From contig NZ_BOOO01000047.1 of the NCBI RefSeq assembly GCF_016863275.1, forward strand, positions 37,405 through 101,404: a stretch of 64,000 bases of DNA, read 5' to 3'. A model generated the notes under the pieces. That model was not told the DNA's origin and searched no databases. It saw only the letters and a program-made list of their open reading frames with translations. Below are positions 1-7,824 of this stretch, piece by piece. The stretch comes from Planotetraspora mira (GTDB lineage Bacteria > Actinomycetota > Actinomycetes > Streptosporangiales > Streptosporangiaceae). Every line of letters begins with the position of its first letter. Positions within the stretch are counted from its first letter, which is position 1. The translations under genes and the position numbers were made by a program.

Positions 1-402
1 GGGGGTCGTGTTCTGGCGGGCAAGACGGTGAAGTGCATGTCTACCTCCGTGGATATCGCTTCCTGTTTGCGCCATCGTGCCGATAGTGAACCAGGTAGCT
101 GACGTGATCGTCTACGGATTCAGGAGCGATGCCGCTCACGCTCTGGGCGTCCGACCATCAGCACACGGAGCCACCCTGTTGCGGGGACTGCTGAGCACCG
201 ATGCCTGCCTGGCTGGTGCAGGGACACGTGCACGATTCGGATGCCTCTGACGACTAGCTGTGCTCGAACTCCCGTGTTGAGGAGCGAATTGGGGTGGGGC
301 AGCCCGGAGCGAAGCGAGGACGTGCCAACTGCTGCAGGAATAAGAACGGCCATGCTTATGGCCAGCGTGGAGGAGACTGCGCCTTAGTCGTGTCGGTGAG
401 AG
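1..402. other. No gene recognised; contains one copy of a dispersed repeat
   Basis: I see no convincing coding region here. A short minus-strand reading frame (120-353) has no domain and no good ribosome site. Positions 302-323 hold a 22-bp sequence that recurs exactly, in the same orientation, at 48575-48596. In both places it is followed about 20 bp later by a shared 13-bp word (342-354 and 48616-48628). Confidence 0.5.
302..354 (+). repeat. Left copy of a long-distance direct repeat
   Basis: A 22-bp exact match (302-323, core GGAGCGAAGCGAGGACGT) recurs at 48575-48596 on the same strand. After a 19-20 bp divergent spacer, 13 further bases (AAGAACGGCCATG) also match. The right copy lies 120 bp after the integrase stop codon. 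The pair could therefore be attachment-site derived, or copies of a dispersed genomic repeat. Identity continues in patches on both sides, which suggests an old or imperfect repeat. Confidence 0.5.
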
Positions 403-2265
403 TCAGTCGGCAGGTATCAGGGTTGCGAGGAAGTCGCGGGTGGCTGGATCGACTGCGTAGATGATCGTGCCGCGCATCCCGCGGGTGAGTAGCACTTTGT
501 AGACGTTGCGGGCGAGCTGGTCGAAATCGGCGTCCGGTACGGCCTTCTTGCTCTTGAAGGCGGGGTCCTTGTTCTCAGAGCGAACTGTGACGAGAGATCC
601 GTCTCGGGCTACAAGGTCGGGTCCGATGATGACGCCGGACCAGTCGTACTCGAAGCCTTGGGCGGTGTAGATGCATCCGACCTGGTCGAATCCGTTTTGT
701 TCTGTCGCCCACAGCATGCTGGGTGGTGCATCCCCGACGGCCCGATCCTTTTTGACGTTCCAGGGTCGTGACCAGTTGCCGATGACGACGTCTTCCACAA
801 GGGAGTTGTCGGGTCGCGGGTCACTCCACGGCCAGCAGAAGCCGGCGGTCATCCGCGCGGTGCCGGGCTTTGCAAGGAGAGCTGCTTCGAGTTCGTGAGG
901 GGAGTGCGCTAGTCGTACTTCGAAGTCCTGGTCGCCGTCCCAGGGCATAGGGCTTTCTCTGTCGAGGCCGAGCAGGCGAAGTACCCAGTGCTCGTACTTG
1001 CGGCTGCCGCCGCAGCGGAACTGCTCGTCGAGGGAGACACGGTTGACTGCATAGCCGCGTGCCCGTGCGTACTGCTCGATCGTGTGGACGGTGCCGAGCT
1101 CGCCAGGTCGTACGACCTGGTGCTCGTCAAGCAGGAAGACAGGGACGCGGGCGGCGGTCATCAACTCGTCTAGTTGAGGCCGGCCGGTGCGCTTTGCTGC
1201 CGGGGTGAAGCGGCTGGTAGACGTTTCGCGGATGCGGTGGGCTTCGTCGCAGATCAGGACGTCAAGGCTGTTCTGCTCGGCGTCGGTGAAGCTGTTGAAG
1301 TACATGAAGAGGTTCTTGATGCGCGTGCTGCCGCGGCCGGGGTATCGGCGCATGGTCTGGGTGAACGACTGTGAGCCAGTCGCGTGTAGTGCCGTTCTGC
1401 CTTGCCGGTAGAGCTCACCCAGCAGGGACAGGGCGATGACGCTCTTGCCGCTGCCGGGGCCGCCGGTGACGATGACGACCTGTTTGAAATCAGAGCGGCG
1501 TGCCTTGTCGACGGCGCGCATGACCAGTTCGTAGGCAACCTGCTGCTCGTCGAGGAGCGTGAATTGCTCGCGCTCGCGAATCTCGTTGGCGGCGTAGGTC
1601 ATGAGCTGCTTGCTGGGCGCGACCGGACTGCTCAGCAGCCGGTCGGCGGCCTCGGCGCCGGGCTTGTCGGACAGATGCTCCCGCAGGTAGGTGTGGAAGT
1701 CACCGCGGCGCTGCTTGGTGAAGAGTCTGCTTCGCTCATCCCGCACCTGGTCATGCAAGCCGTCCACATCGAGGTCCATAGCGTTGTGCAGGTAAGCCAC
1801 GCCGTGGACGGACAGTGGCCGGTCCTTAAGCACGCTCAGGAAGTCGGACATGTATTCGCAGTAGCGCCGGACCTGCTCGGCGGGGTTGAGTAGTTCCCTT
1901 CCTGGCATGCCGTCCACGATGACTAGGTGCTCGCCCTGGTCGGACGGCTCGGCGCGACTCCACTGCTTGAGCTCTACGACGACGTAAGAGTCCTCACCAG
2001 TGCGCGGGTGCACGCCAGCCAACACGACGTCGGCTCGCTTGCTGGTCAGTGGAAGCTTGTACTCGACCAGCATCTCGACTTTGCTGAGCCCTGCGTCGGC
2101 CAGGTCTCTGGCGAGCGCGGGAAGGCTCCGTTGCCATGATCTAGCTTCGGAGGGGGATGGGCCGCGGCCAGTGGTCATCCGCAGGTGCTCGCTGATCTGC
2201 TCGGCAAGCGCAGCTTCGTTGGGCGAGGCAATCAGGCTCTCCACGGACAGCCGTAATGCCGTCAC
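403..2265 (-). CDS. PD-(D/E)XK nuclease-like / DUF2075 helicase fusion
   Basis: A 620-residue protein. The N-terminal third shows a nuclease-like signature: Asp79 in RADVVLAG and an ExK in VVVELKQW around residues 95-102. The rest is a superfamily 1-type NTPase of the DUF2075 (Schlafen group 3-like) family. Its Walker A is VTGGPGSGKS at about 266-275 and its DEAH box is ICDEAHRI at about 338-345. By family it probably acts on nucleic acid, and it is common in defence islands. The GTG start at 2265 is preceded by a GGGGGAG ribosome site. It lies downstream of the MazG-like gene on the same strand, about 100 bp away, so co-transcription is possible. The substrate is unknown. Confidence 0.8.
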   Translation of the reverse strand: MTALRLSVESLIASPNEAALAEQISEHLRMTTGRGPSPSEARSWQRSLPALARDLADAGLSKVEMLVEYKLPLTSKRADVVLAGVHPRTGEDSYVVVELKQWSRAEPSDQGEHLVIVDGMPGRELLNPAEQVRRYCEYMSDFLSVLKDRPLSVHGVAYLHNAMDLDVDGLHDQVRDERSRLFTKQRRGDFHTYLREHLSDKPGAEAADRLLSSPVAPSKQLMTYAANEIREREQFTLLDEQQVAYELVMRAVDKARRSDFKQVVIVTGGPGSGKSVIALSLLGELYRQGRTALHATGSQSFTQTMRRYPGRGSTRIKNLFMYFNSFTDAEQNSLDVLICDEAHRIRETSTSRFTPAAKRTGRPQLDELMTAARVPVFLLDEHQVVRPGELGTVHTIEQYARARGYAVNRVSLDEQFRCGGSRKYEHWVLRLLGLDRESPMPWDGDQDFEVRLAHSPHELEAALLAKPGTARMTAGFCWPWSDPRPDNSLVEDVVIGNWSRPWNVKKDRAVGDAPPSMLWATEQNGFDQVGCIYTAQGFEYDWSGVIIGPDLVARDGSLVTVRSENKDPAFKSKKAVPDADFDQLARNVYKVLLTRGMRGTIIYAVDPATRDFLATLIPAD

Positions 2266-2369
2266 AGGCTCCCCCAGGCAGCACGAGATAACTCGTGCGG
2301 GTGGGGGCGTATCCGGTCCGGCGTCAGCCGGGTAAGCGCGGAAGCCCGTCGGGCCGCATCACATGGTCA

Positions 2370-2747
2370 TCATGAGGTTAGTGGAGGCGCTTTCCTCGCG
2401 GAACCGCGAAAGAGATCAGCATCGTAACGACGCTCGCTCTCGTTCAGTTTGGCGTTGGCGGCCTCGATGAGCTCCACACCAAGAAGATCGGCGAGGCGGA
2501 CGAGGTAGAGAGTTACGTCGGCAAGTTCGGACCGTACGCGTCCGAGAGCCTCTCCATCCAACCTGCGCGACTCGTCAGGCGTCAGCCATTGCAACTCTGC
2601 CACCAACTCGCCGACCTCGCCGGCGAGGGCCATCGCCAGGTTCTTCGGGGTGTGGAACTGCTCCCAATCGCGTGCGCGGGCAAAATCCTGCAACCGCGAA
2701 GCTAGCTGATTTAAGTCGGTCGTCACGTTCGTAACGGTACTGCTCAT
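2370..2747 (-). CDS. MazG-like nucleotide pyrophosphohydrolase
   Basis: 125 residues from the ATG at 2747; the open frame extends upstream, but that part lacks family similarity. It has the compact helical MazG/RS21-C6 (dCTP pyrophosphatase-type) layout: FHTPKNLAMALAGEVGEL, then the metal-binding E-x-x-E, and later RSELADVTLYLVRLAD with a second acidic E-x-x-D pair. The C-terminus has the usual NESERRYDADLFRG-like end. The expected activity is hydrolysis of (d)NTPs to monophosphates with pyrophosphate release. Beside a nuclease-helicase it may deplete nucleotides in defence, or may be simple house-cleaning. The family call is firm; the role is inferred. Confidence 0.85.
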   Translation of the reverse strand: MSSTVTNVTTDLNQLASRLQDFARARDWEQFHTPKNLAMALAGEVGELVAELQWLTPDESRRLDGEALGRVRSELADVTLYLVRLADLLGVELIEAANAKLNESERRYDADLFRGSARKAPPLTS

Positions 2748-3530
2748 GGCTCTGAGCAGCATTTGACTCGGCCGGTGCTGCAGGGCGGTGTCCCCGTGGA
2801 TGGTGTGCTCGACCCTGCCGCAACCCCTCGAACGTGCGCTGAAGGGCGGACTGGAGTGGTCTGGTGCGGGGCTTACACCGCAGCGTGAAATCCTCACCCG
2901 ACCCGCTGGTCATTTCCTGGTCGCGGCACTAGATGGGCCCGCGGTCGAGGCCATCGGCCGGACCAGCGTGACCGCGCCTGCCGCCGGCCAGAACGCAGGT
3001 GATCAAAAAGATACGACCTGCCCGCCACCCCGACGAGAGTGGCAGACGTGCATTAGAAGGTACGTCCGTCCCGGAGGGAGCCAGTCGCGGTCGCAACCGG
3101 CGGGAGCGCCTCCGGAACGATCTACGTCATCTGCGCTCCCTGGGTCTAATCTCCTAACGAATTCCAAGGCGAAACCCATAGGGTCGGCGCCTCCATGACC
3201 CCGACGGGGCTCGCATCGGCACGCCCGACCTGACCAGCGCCGAAGGCCCTCGCCAACTGTCCGGCGAGGGTCTTTGCCATGTCTGGAGCGACGTCCAAAC
3301 GGCCTGGCACCCTCCCTGCTTGATACGAACTACGCATCAGCTCGCCGCCGGAAACTGTCTGCTCAGTGGAGGAATGTTGACGGCAACAAAATCAATAACT
3401 TCCCAGCTCAAGCGGCATTAAGTGCCATCTGAAGCTGCAGCGGCTTGCTGCATCACGTTGCGAACTAGATCATGCCGCCGCTATTCTCTGATCATCGTCC
3501 GGAGGCTTGTGAGCAAGGAGACTCGAACGG
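2748..3530. other. Intergenic region, no gene recognised
   Basis: About 780 bp between the divergently transcribed MazG-like and HNH genes. Small frames on both strands lack domains and consistent codon use. The only clear structure is the hairpin at 3247-3270. Confidence 0.5.
3247..3275 (+). terminator. Hairpin with short T tract
   Basis: Arms CCCTCGCC (3247-3254) and GGCGAGGG (3263-3270) form a perfect 8-bp stem with an 8-nt loop, followed by TCTTT. It resembles a rho-independent terminator but has no recognised gene immediately upstream, so it may be the relic of a lost gene. Confidence 0.4.
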
Positions 3531-4403
3531 ATGAACGACCCCCTCGAGAACGTAGACCGACCGCTCCCTGAGGCTGGCAGCAGTGTGATCAGGACTCTGT
3601 TTGCGAACCGGGAAGCGGAGGAAGCGTGCCGCTTCCTGCTGGAACGGCGGGATGACCCGCCGACGATGGCTGAATGGCTGGAGCGCTCGCGTCAGGTCCT
3701 GGGCAAGGCAAACGTCCATAGCCAGCGTCGGCTACGGGATGTGCGAGACCAGTTCATCGTCACGTCCTATCGCCGCACCGGCGATGGGGAATGGGTGTAT
3801 CGCATCGATGGGTGGAGCTCGACACCCGCCACCGACAAGGGGCACCGGATCTCGCCCAAGTTGGAGGCCGAGGTCTTCACCCTCCGCGGCAGGTTCTGTG
3901 CAATGTGCGGTGCCGGTCCCGACGAGGCCAAGCTGCAGATCGATCACATCGTGCCGCGATCGTGGGGTGGCAAGACCGAGCTGGGCAACCTCGAGCCGTT
4001 GTGCCAGAAGCACAACAACGGCAAGAAGGCGTTCTTTCAGACGCTCAATCCCTACAGCGATGCTCTCGCTGCCGCGCTCGGCAGGCCCAACCCGTGGGAA
4101 CGTATAGGTGAGCTGCTAAAAGCATTCGCAGAGCGCGGTGAGCATACGCCAGCCGAGCTGCTTCCCGTGGCGGCCAAGGACACACACCGGGGAGATCCGA
4201 AGAAGCGGCTTCGCGAGCTTCGATTCGTCCTCGGCTGGGACATCGTTGCTCACCGAGTGAAAGACAACGGCGTTACCGAGGTAACGTACGAATTGCGATC
4301 TTGGAAGCCTTGGCCGGCCGAGGGTGCCTCAGAGGCTGTTAATCGCTACGAACGTGAGCGCAAGAGCCGCAAGGCGGCTCAGGCCGACAGCGACGAAGCT
4401 TAG
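3531..4403 (+). CDS. HNH endonuclease
   Basis: 290 residues. A CxxC pair (FCAMCG, about residue 122-127) is followed by QIDHIVPRSWGGKTELGNLE and PLCQKHNNGKK. This is the classic zinc-stabilised HNH/McrA fold, with the catalytic His in IDH and the final HN..K. The N-terminal ~100 residues (MAEWLERSRQ, then RDVRDQFIV) may recognise DNA. The C-terminal ~100 residues are helical and basic. The ATG at 3531 has AAGGAGA about 10 bp upstream. The gene stands alone, flanked by large spacers, inside a defence island. A restriction-type nuclease is likely; its target cannot be read from the sequence. Confidence 0.85.
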   Translation: MNDPLENVDRPLPEAGSSVIRTLFANREAEEACRFLLERRDDPPTMAEWLERSRQVLGKANVHSQRRLRDVRDQFIVTSYRRTGDGEWVYRIDGWSSTPATDKGHRISPKLEAEVFTLRGRFCAMCGAGPDEAKLQIDHIVPRSWGGKTELGNLEPLCQKHNNGKKAFFQTLNPYSDALAAALGRPNPWERIGELLKAFAERGEHTPAELLPVAAKDTHRGDPKKRLRELRFVLGWDIVAHRVKDNGVTEVTYELRSWKPWPAEGASEAVNRYERERKSRKAAQADSDEA

Positions 4404-4561
4404 AAGGAACCGCGCGATGAGCGTCCGGCAGATACGCCACCCAGAAGAGCGTGGCCGGGCGCTCCACGTCGCCTTCGAGTTCCACAGATAGGACGGCCGG
4501 CGCCACGACTCCACTTTTACTCAACATCGCATCCTGAGTCTGGAGCCCAAGTCAACGTGTA

Positions 4562-4586
4562 CCGGAAGGTTCAGAGAGCCTTCCGG
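4562..4586 (+). terminator. Hairpin downstream of the HNH gene
   Basis: Arms CCGGAAGG (4562-4569) and CCTTCCGG (4579-4586) with a 9-nt loop, about 160 bp after the HNH stop. There is no T tract, as is common for actinomycete stem-loop terminators. Confidence 0.45.
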
Positions 4587-4698
4587 CATAGCCCGAGACA
4601 CGAATCCTGCAGGTCAGAGCTTCGGCCCGGCAATCATGCTGCTAAGGGCAGCGAGGATAGGGTCCTGGGACAGGCTGGAAGCACTGGAGTACAACGGG

Positions 4699-4724
4699 CA
4701 GAATCATAACTCGTTATGATTCTG
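4699..4724. promoter_or_regulatory. AT-rich palindrome, operator candidate
   Basis: 11-bp inverted arms (AGAATCATAA and TTATGATTCT plus a flanking C/G pair) around a 4-nt CTCG centre. The site is conspicuously AT-rich for this genome and sits about 210-235 bp upstream of the first gene of the helicase operon. It looks like a dimeric repressor site; the regulator is unknown. Confidence 0.45.
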
Positions 4725-4934
4725 ATGCCAGATCGTGAGTTGCGTTCTCTGCGAGGATTGTCAGTCCATGCGACTACCTTGGGCGAATGAACCCGGATGC
4801 AGCAACGCGTGATGCAAACATGGCATCGTCTGTGCGGGCCTTGAGGCCTCGCGTGGCCGATGGATCCGTTGCCGGCACGGGTGCCCTCCCCCGAATGTGC
4901 TCGAGGCAAGCAGGTGTGCCCGTAGCACCCAAGA

Positions 4935-6935
4935 ATGCTACGTTTGCGTAGAATAATGCGATCTTACGACTGGTGGCAGACGCGCCTAGCCGATGAGTTC
5001 TTCGGCCCGGATAAGAATGGCACTCCGGTGCTGTTCTTCATCGACAAACAGGAGCAAGAGCGGCTGCACAACGGCACCATAGGCATCGAGGCCCTTGGCC
5101 CCGCAGTGAGTGCCGAGCTGGATTGGCGCAAAAATCCATTTTGGCCAATTTTGGACCGTATCACTCGCTGGCGGCGCACAGGCCAGGAAGATCCTCCGCC
5201 GTGCCTGCCCCTGCTGGCAGCATGCGTGCTGGCCGCAACCGAGGTGCAGCGAGCCGCGCAAGCGGGCGCTCCGCCCTACTACGTGAGGCTAGCTGAAGTC
5301 CTTAAACCGTCCTATGGCAGTGCACCCAACGAGGACTTCCTGAAAAATGGATACGAAGATGTGGTGGAGTGCTGGGATAACCTGAGTAAGTGGCTCAGCG
5401 TGCAGGGCGGAAGCCGCGGCCTAAACACCGCCCACGCAACTAAAGGGCGTGAGAGAATTGGCTATGCGCAATCACAAGCACTTGTCCGCGCCTCGGATCG
5501 CGATGCCCTGACCGCGTTCTTCCGTCTGACTGATACATCCAAGAGGAACGTTCCAATATCGGAACCCAAGCTGTTGCGTGACTTACGGATGTGGTCCGGG
5601 AAGAAGTCCTTGTCTCCCCGGCTGAGAGAAGCGCTTGATACACGTGCCGACGACGTTCTTCTGGGACCGCTACTGGTCTCGCTGGTGGGCTCGACTCACA
5701 TCACAACCCCGCTCACATCACGCGAGACCTTGAAGGAGCTAAAGCTCCGGCTTGCTGCCGACGAGGATCCCGTTGATGGCTGGCAACTGCACTGGCATGC
5801 TGCCACAGTGGAGGGTATTTCCGCAGACATGCTGAAGTATTCCCAAGGGGAACTTACGGTTAAAGCTCAAGATGGATATACGTCCTATATCCTGTCCGGT
5901 CGCCTGCCTGATCCAGCACTAGCACTATCGCATGGATTTTCTGCGCGTGGGAGCGCGCTCAGAGTCTCGATCTCTGCCGGAAGACATGTCATCGCGCTGA
6001 GGGAAGATTTCGTAGCAGGCGCGTGGGTCGAGGTGTCAGAGCTGACGACCTTTGAACCTTATGTGTTTATAATCGACCGCTCGGGCGAACAGCGGATGCA
6101 AACATTCTTGCACCACGCAGGTCTCCCATGGGGAACCCCCCAAGAAACTTCGGCCGACGGCTGGTATGCACTTCCGCAAGTCGAATTCGCGGATGACGGG
6201 CTGCTTGGCCGGGCTTTTAACGTCGTTGGATTGTCGGGGACCTCCCATACGCCTTCGCGACGCCCACGCTTGGATGGTGGGCTCAGAGTGCGGCTGGATA
6301 GCGAACGTAGCAACTATCTGGTGGGTGGTGAGCCGGATGCGATTTTGCCCGCGCTCCCTGCGGGAATGGCGACGTTACTAGACGAAAGTCCGCTGGCCGG
6401 AGATTTAGAAGCGCGGATCTCGCTACGGGGCCGCGATCTGAAGAGCGGCCCCCACACGATCAAGTCGCCGAATGGTGACAAGTCCTTTGAACTCCACAAT
6501 CCTGCCGAACCAAGGCAGCTGCCCGAAATAGACATCACGCCGCTTAGCGGAATATCCGATCAGGCGATCAAGGTGCGTGTTGTCGGCGACTCGTTCTTCA
6601 TCCGAGCTGATGGAACATTTATCCCCGTTCCAGGTACCCGCCTGCCGGCCTGGTGGACCCGGCGTGGCACGGGTCTTCAAGTAGATGGATATGCCGATAT
6701 CAACGTCCCTGACGACGCAGTCTGGGTCGTCACTACTGGGGAGAATGACCGCAACACAATCGTGTTGCTTCGCGATATCGAGCCGGCGTTCGGCCACCTG
6801 GGTGAGCCAGCAAGAGAATACTGGACACGGCTGGTTCTCGATCAACAAAGCGGCACGCCACATTTCAAAAAGTGGCGGAGATATCGGGAAGAATTTTTTA
6901 GGCGATCGATGCAACCGGGAGCTCATCATGTTTGA
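4935..6935 (+). CDS. DruF-like large protein of a Druantia type II-like operon
   Basis: 666 residues from the first ATG; an equally possible start is the ATG at 4956 (MRSYDWWQTRL), where the family-like sequence seems to begin. Neither start has a clear ribosome site. I recognise no enzyme motif. The N-terminus (YDWWQTRLADEFFG, then PVLFFIDKQE) is followed by a helical region, and the second half is mixed and probably beta-rich. The assignment rests on position: it is the first of three overlapping genes that end in a DruE-type DUF1998 helicase, the arrangement of Druantia type II (druF-druG-druE). It overlaps the next gene by 8 bp. Confidence 0.6.
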   Translation: MLRLRRIMRSYDWWQTRLADEFFGPDKNGTPVLFFIDKQEQERLHNGTIGIEALGPAVSAELDWRKNPFWPILDRITRWRRTGQEDPPPCLPLLAACVLAATEVQRAAQAGAPPYYVRLAEVLKPSYGSAPNEDFLKNGYEDVVECWDNLSKWLSVQGGSRGLNTAHATKGRERIGYAQSQALVRASDRDALTAFFRLTDTSKRNVPISEPKLLRDLRMWSGKKSLSPRLREALDTRADDVLLGPLLVSLVGSTHITTPLTSRETLKELKLRLAADEDPVDGWQLHWHAATVEGISADMLKYSQGELTVKAQDGYTSYILSGRLPDPALALSHGFSARGSALRVSISAGRHVIALREDFVAGAWVEVSELTTFEPYVFIIDRSGEQRMQTFLHHAGLPWGTPQETSADGWYALPQVEFADDGLLGRAFNVVGLSGTSHTPSRRPRLDGGLRVRLDSERSNYLVGGEPDAILPALPAGMATLLDESPLAGDLEARISLRGRDLKSGPHTIKSPNGDKSFELHNPAEPRQLPEIDITPLSGISDQAIKVRVVGDSFFIRADGTFIPVPGTRLPAWWTRRGTGLQVDGYADINVPDDAVWVVTTGENDRNTIVLLRDIEPAFGHLGEPAREYWTRLVLDQQSGTPHFKKWRRYREEFFRRSMQPGAHHV

Positions 6936-7824
6936 TCCCGATCTTATCGTCGCATGGCTTGCGGAGGTGCAGCACGGGTCAACCGTGGCTCTCAGGAAAG
7001 ATATCGCTTGGGCGTCGGGCGCCGAGCCAGCAAATGCTTCACGCTGGATGGAGATGCTTGACGTGCTCGGGATCGTAGATATCAGCTGGGCATCTCAGAC
7101 TTGGCGGGCCAGACCTCTTACTCTCACGCCGCTGCCCGGCCGGTACAACGTTGCCGTGCTGGCTGGTGCACGTCCGGACGCGGCGTACTGGAGTCACCTG
7201 CCTGGAGTGGTATTCCGCAACTATCCCTCGCCTGCCAACCAGCTTCCATTACCTGCAAGCGTTTGGATGCAATGGGATGATCTGGAGGAGACGCGGAAGA
7301 TAGCTGCTGCTCTTGGGGCAGAGCCGGTGTCATGCGTAGCAGAGACTATTGCGCGTCGCCTCGATCGAATCGCACTCGGTGAACTAACAGCCCCCCCGGC
7401 TCGCACCACAGGCCTAGCGCGATTTGATAACTCAACTGGAAACTTCCTTTCATGTGCCTACTCGTCTCATCCCCAGGATGGGTTGTACGAGTACAAGTTG
7501 TATGGGCGGCTTCCCCGCTACGCCACGGTCAGGAATGGAAGCTGGTACGCGGCAGGCAAGCGTATCGGTATCCACCTTGAACTTCCGTCAGGTTCCTTTC
7601 CTCTTCAATGGCGACCTGACTCCGGTACTCGTGATGGTCAGACCCTCGGGCAGCTCATCGCTCCGTATAAAGCACTGCTGCCAAAACCTCAGGAGGAAGC
7701 TGCCGTCATGTGCACGGGCCTTCCCCCGCTCAAGACTGAAGCTGGCCGTGTATATGACGGCGTGCCACGCTGGATCGCCGGCCGAATTGCACAGTCCCTA
7801 CGTCGCAACCTGGAGATCCGGTGA
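6928..7824 (+). CDS. DruG-like protein of a Druantia type II-like operon
   Basis: 298 residues. The ATG at 6928 lies inside the end of the upstream gene and is preceded by GGGAG; the frame is open much further upstream, but that overlaps coding sequence. The stop codon overlaps the GTG of the helicase gene (GTGA), so the three products are probably made in a fixed ratio. No catalytic motif is visible. The N-terminal ~60 residues look helical and could be a winged-helix-like domain. The tentative DruG label is by operon position and size only. Confidence 0.6.
   Translation: MFDPDLIVAWLAEVQHGSTVALRKDIAWASGAEPANASRWMEMLDVLGIVDISWASQTWRARPLTLTPLPGRYNVAVLAGARPDAAYWSHLPGVVFRNYPSPANQLPLPASVWMQWDDLEETRKIAAALGAEPVSCVAETIARRLDRIALGELTAPPARTTGLARFDNSTGNFLSCAYSSHPQDGLYEYKLYGRLPRYATVRNGSWYAAGKRIGIHLELPSGSFPLQWRPDSGTRDGQTLGQLIAPYKALLPKPQEEAAVMCTGLPPLKTEAGRVYDGVPRWIAGRIAQSLRRNLEIR

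Larger units (their letters stand above)
4404..4934. other. Regulatory spacer upstream of the Druantia-like operon
   Basis: No recognised gene. It holds a GC hairpin at 4562-4586, an AT-rich palindrome at 4699-4724, and a 54-codon frame starting ATG at 4787 and ending TAG at 4949-4951 that has no domain. Confidence 0.5.
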
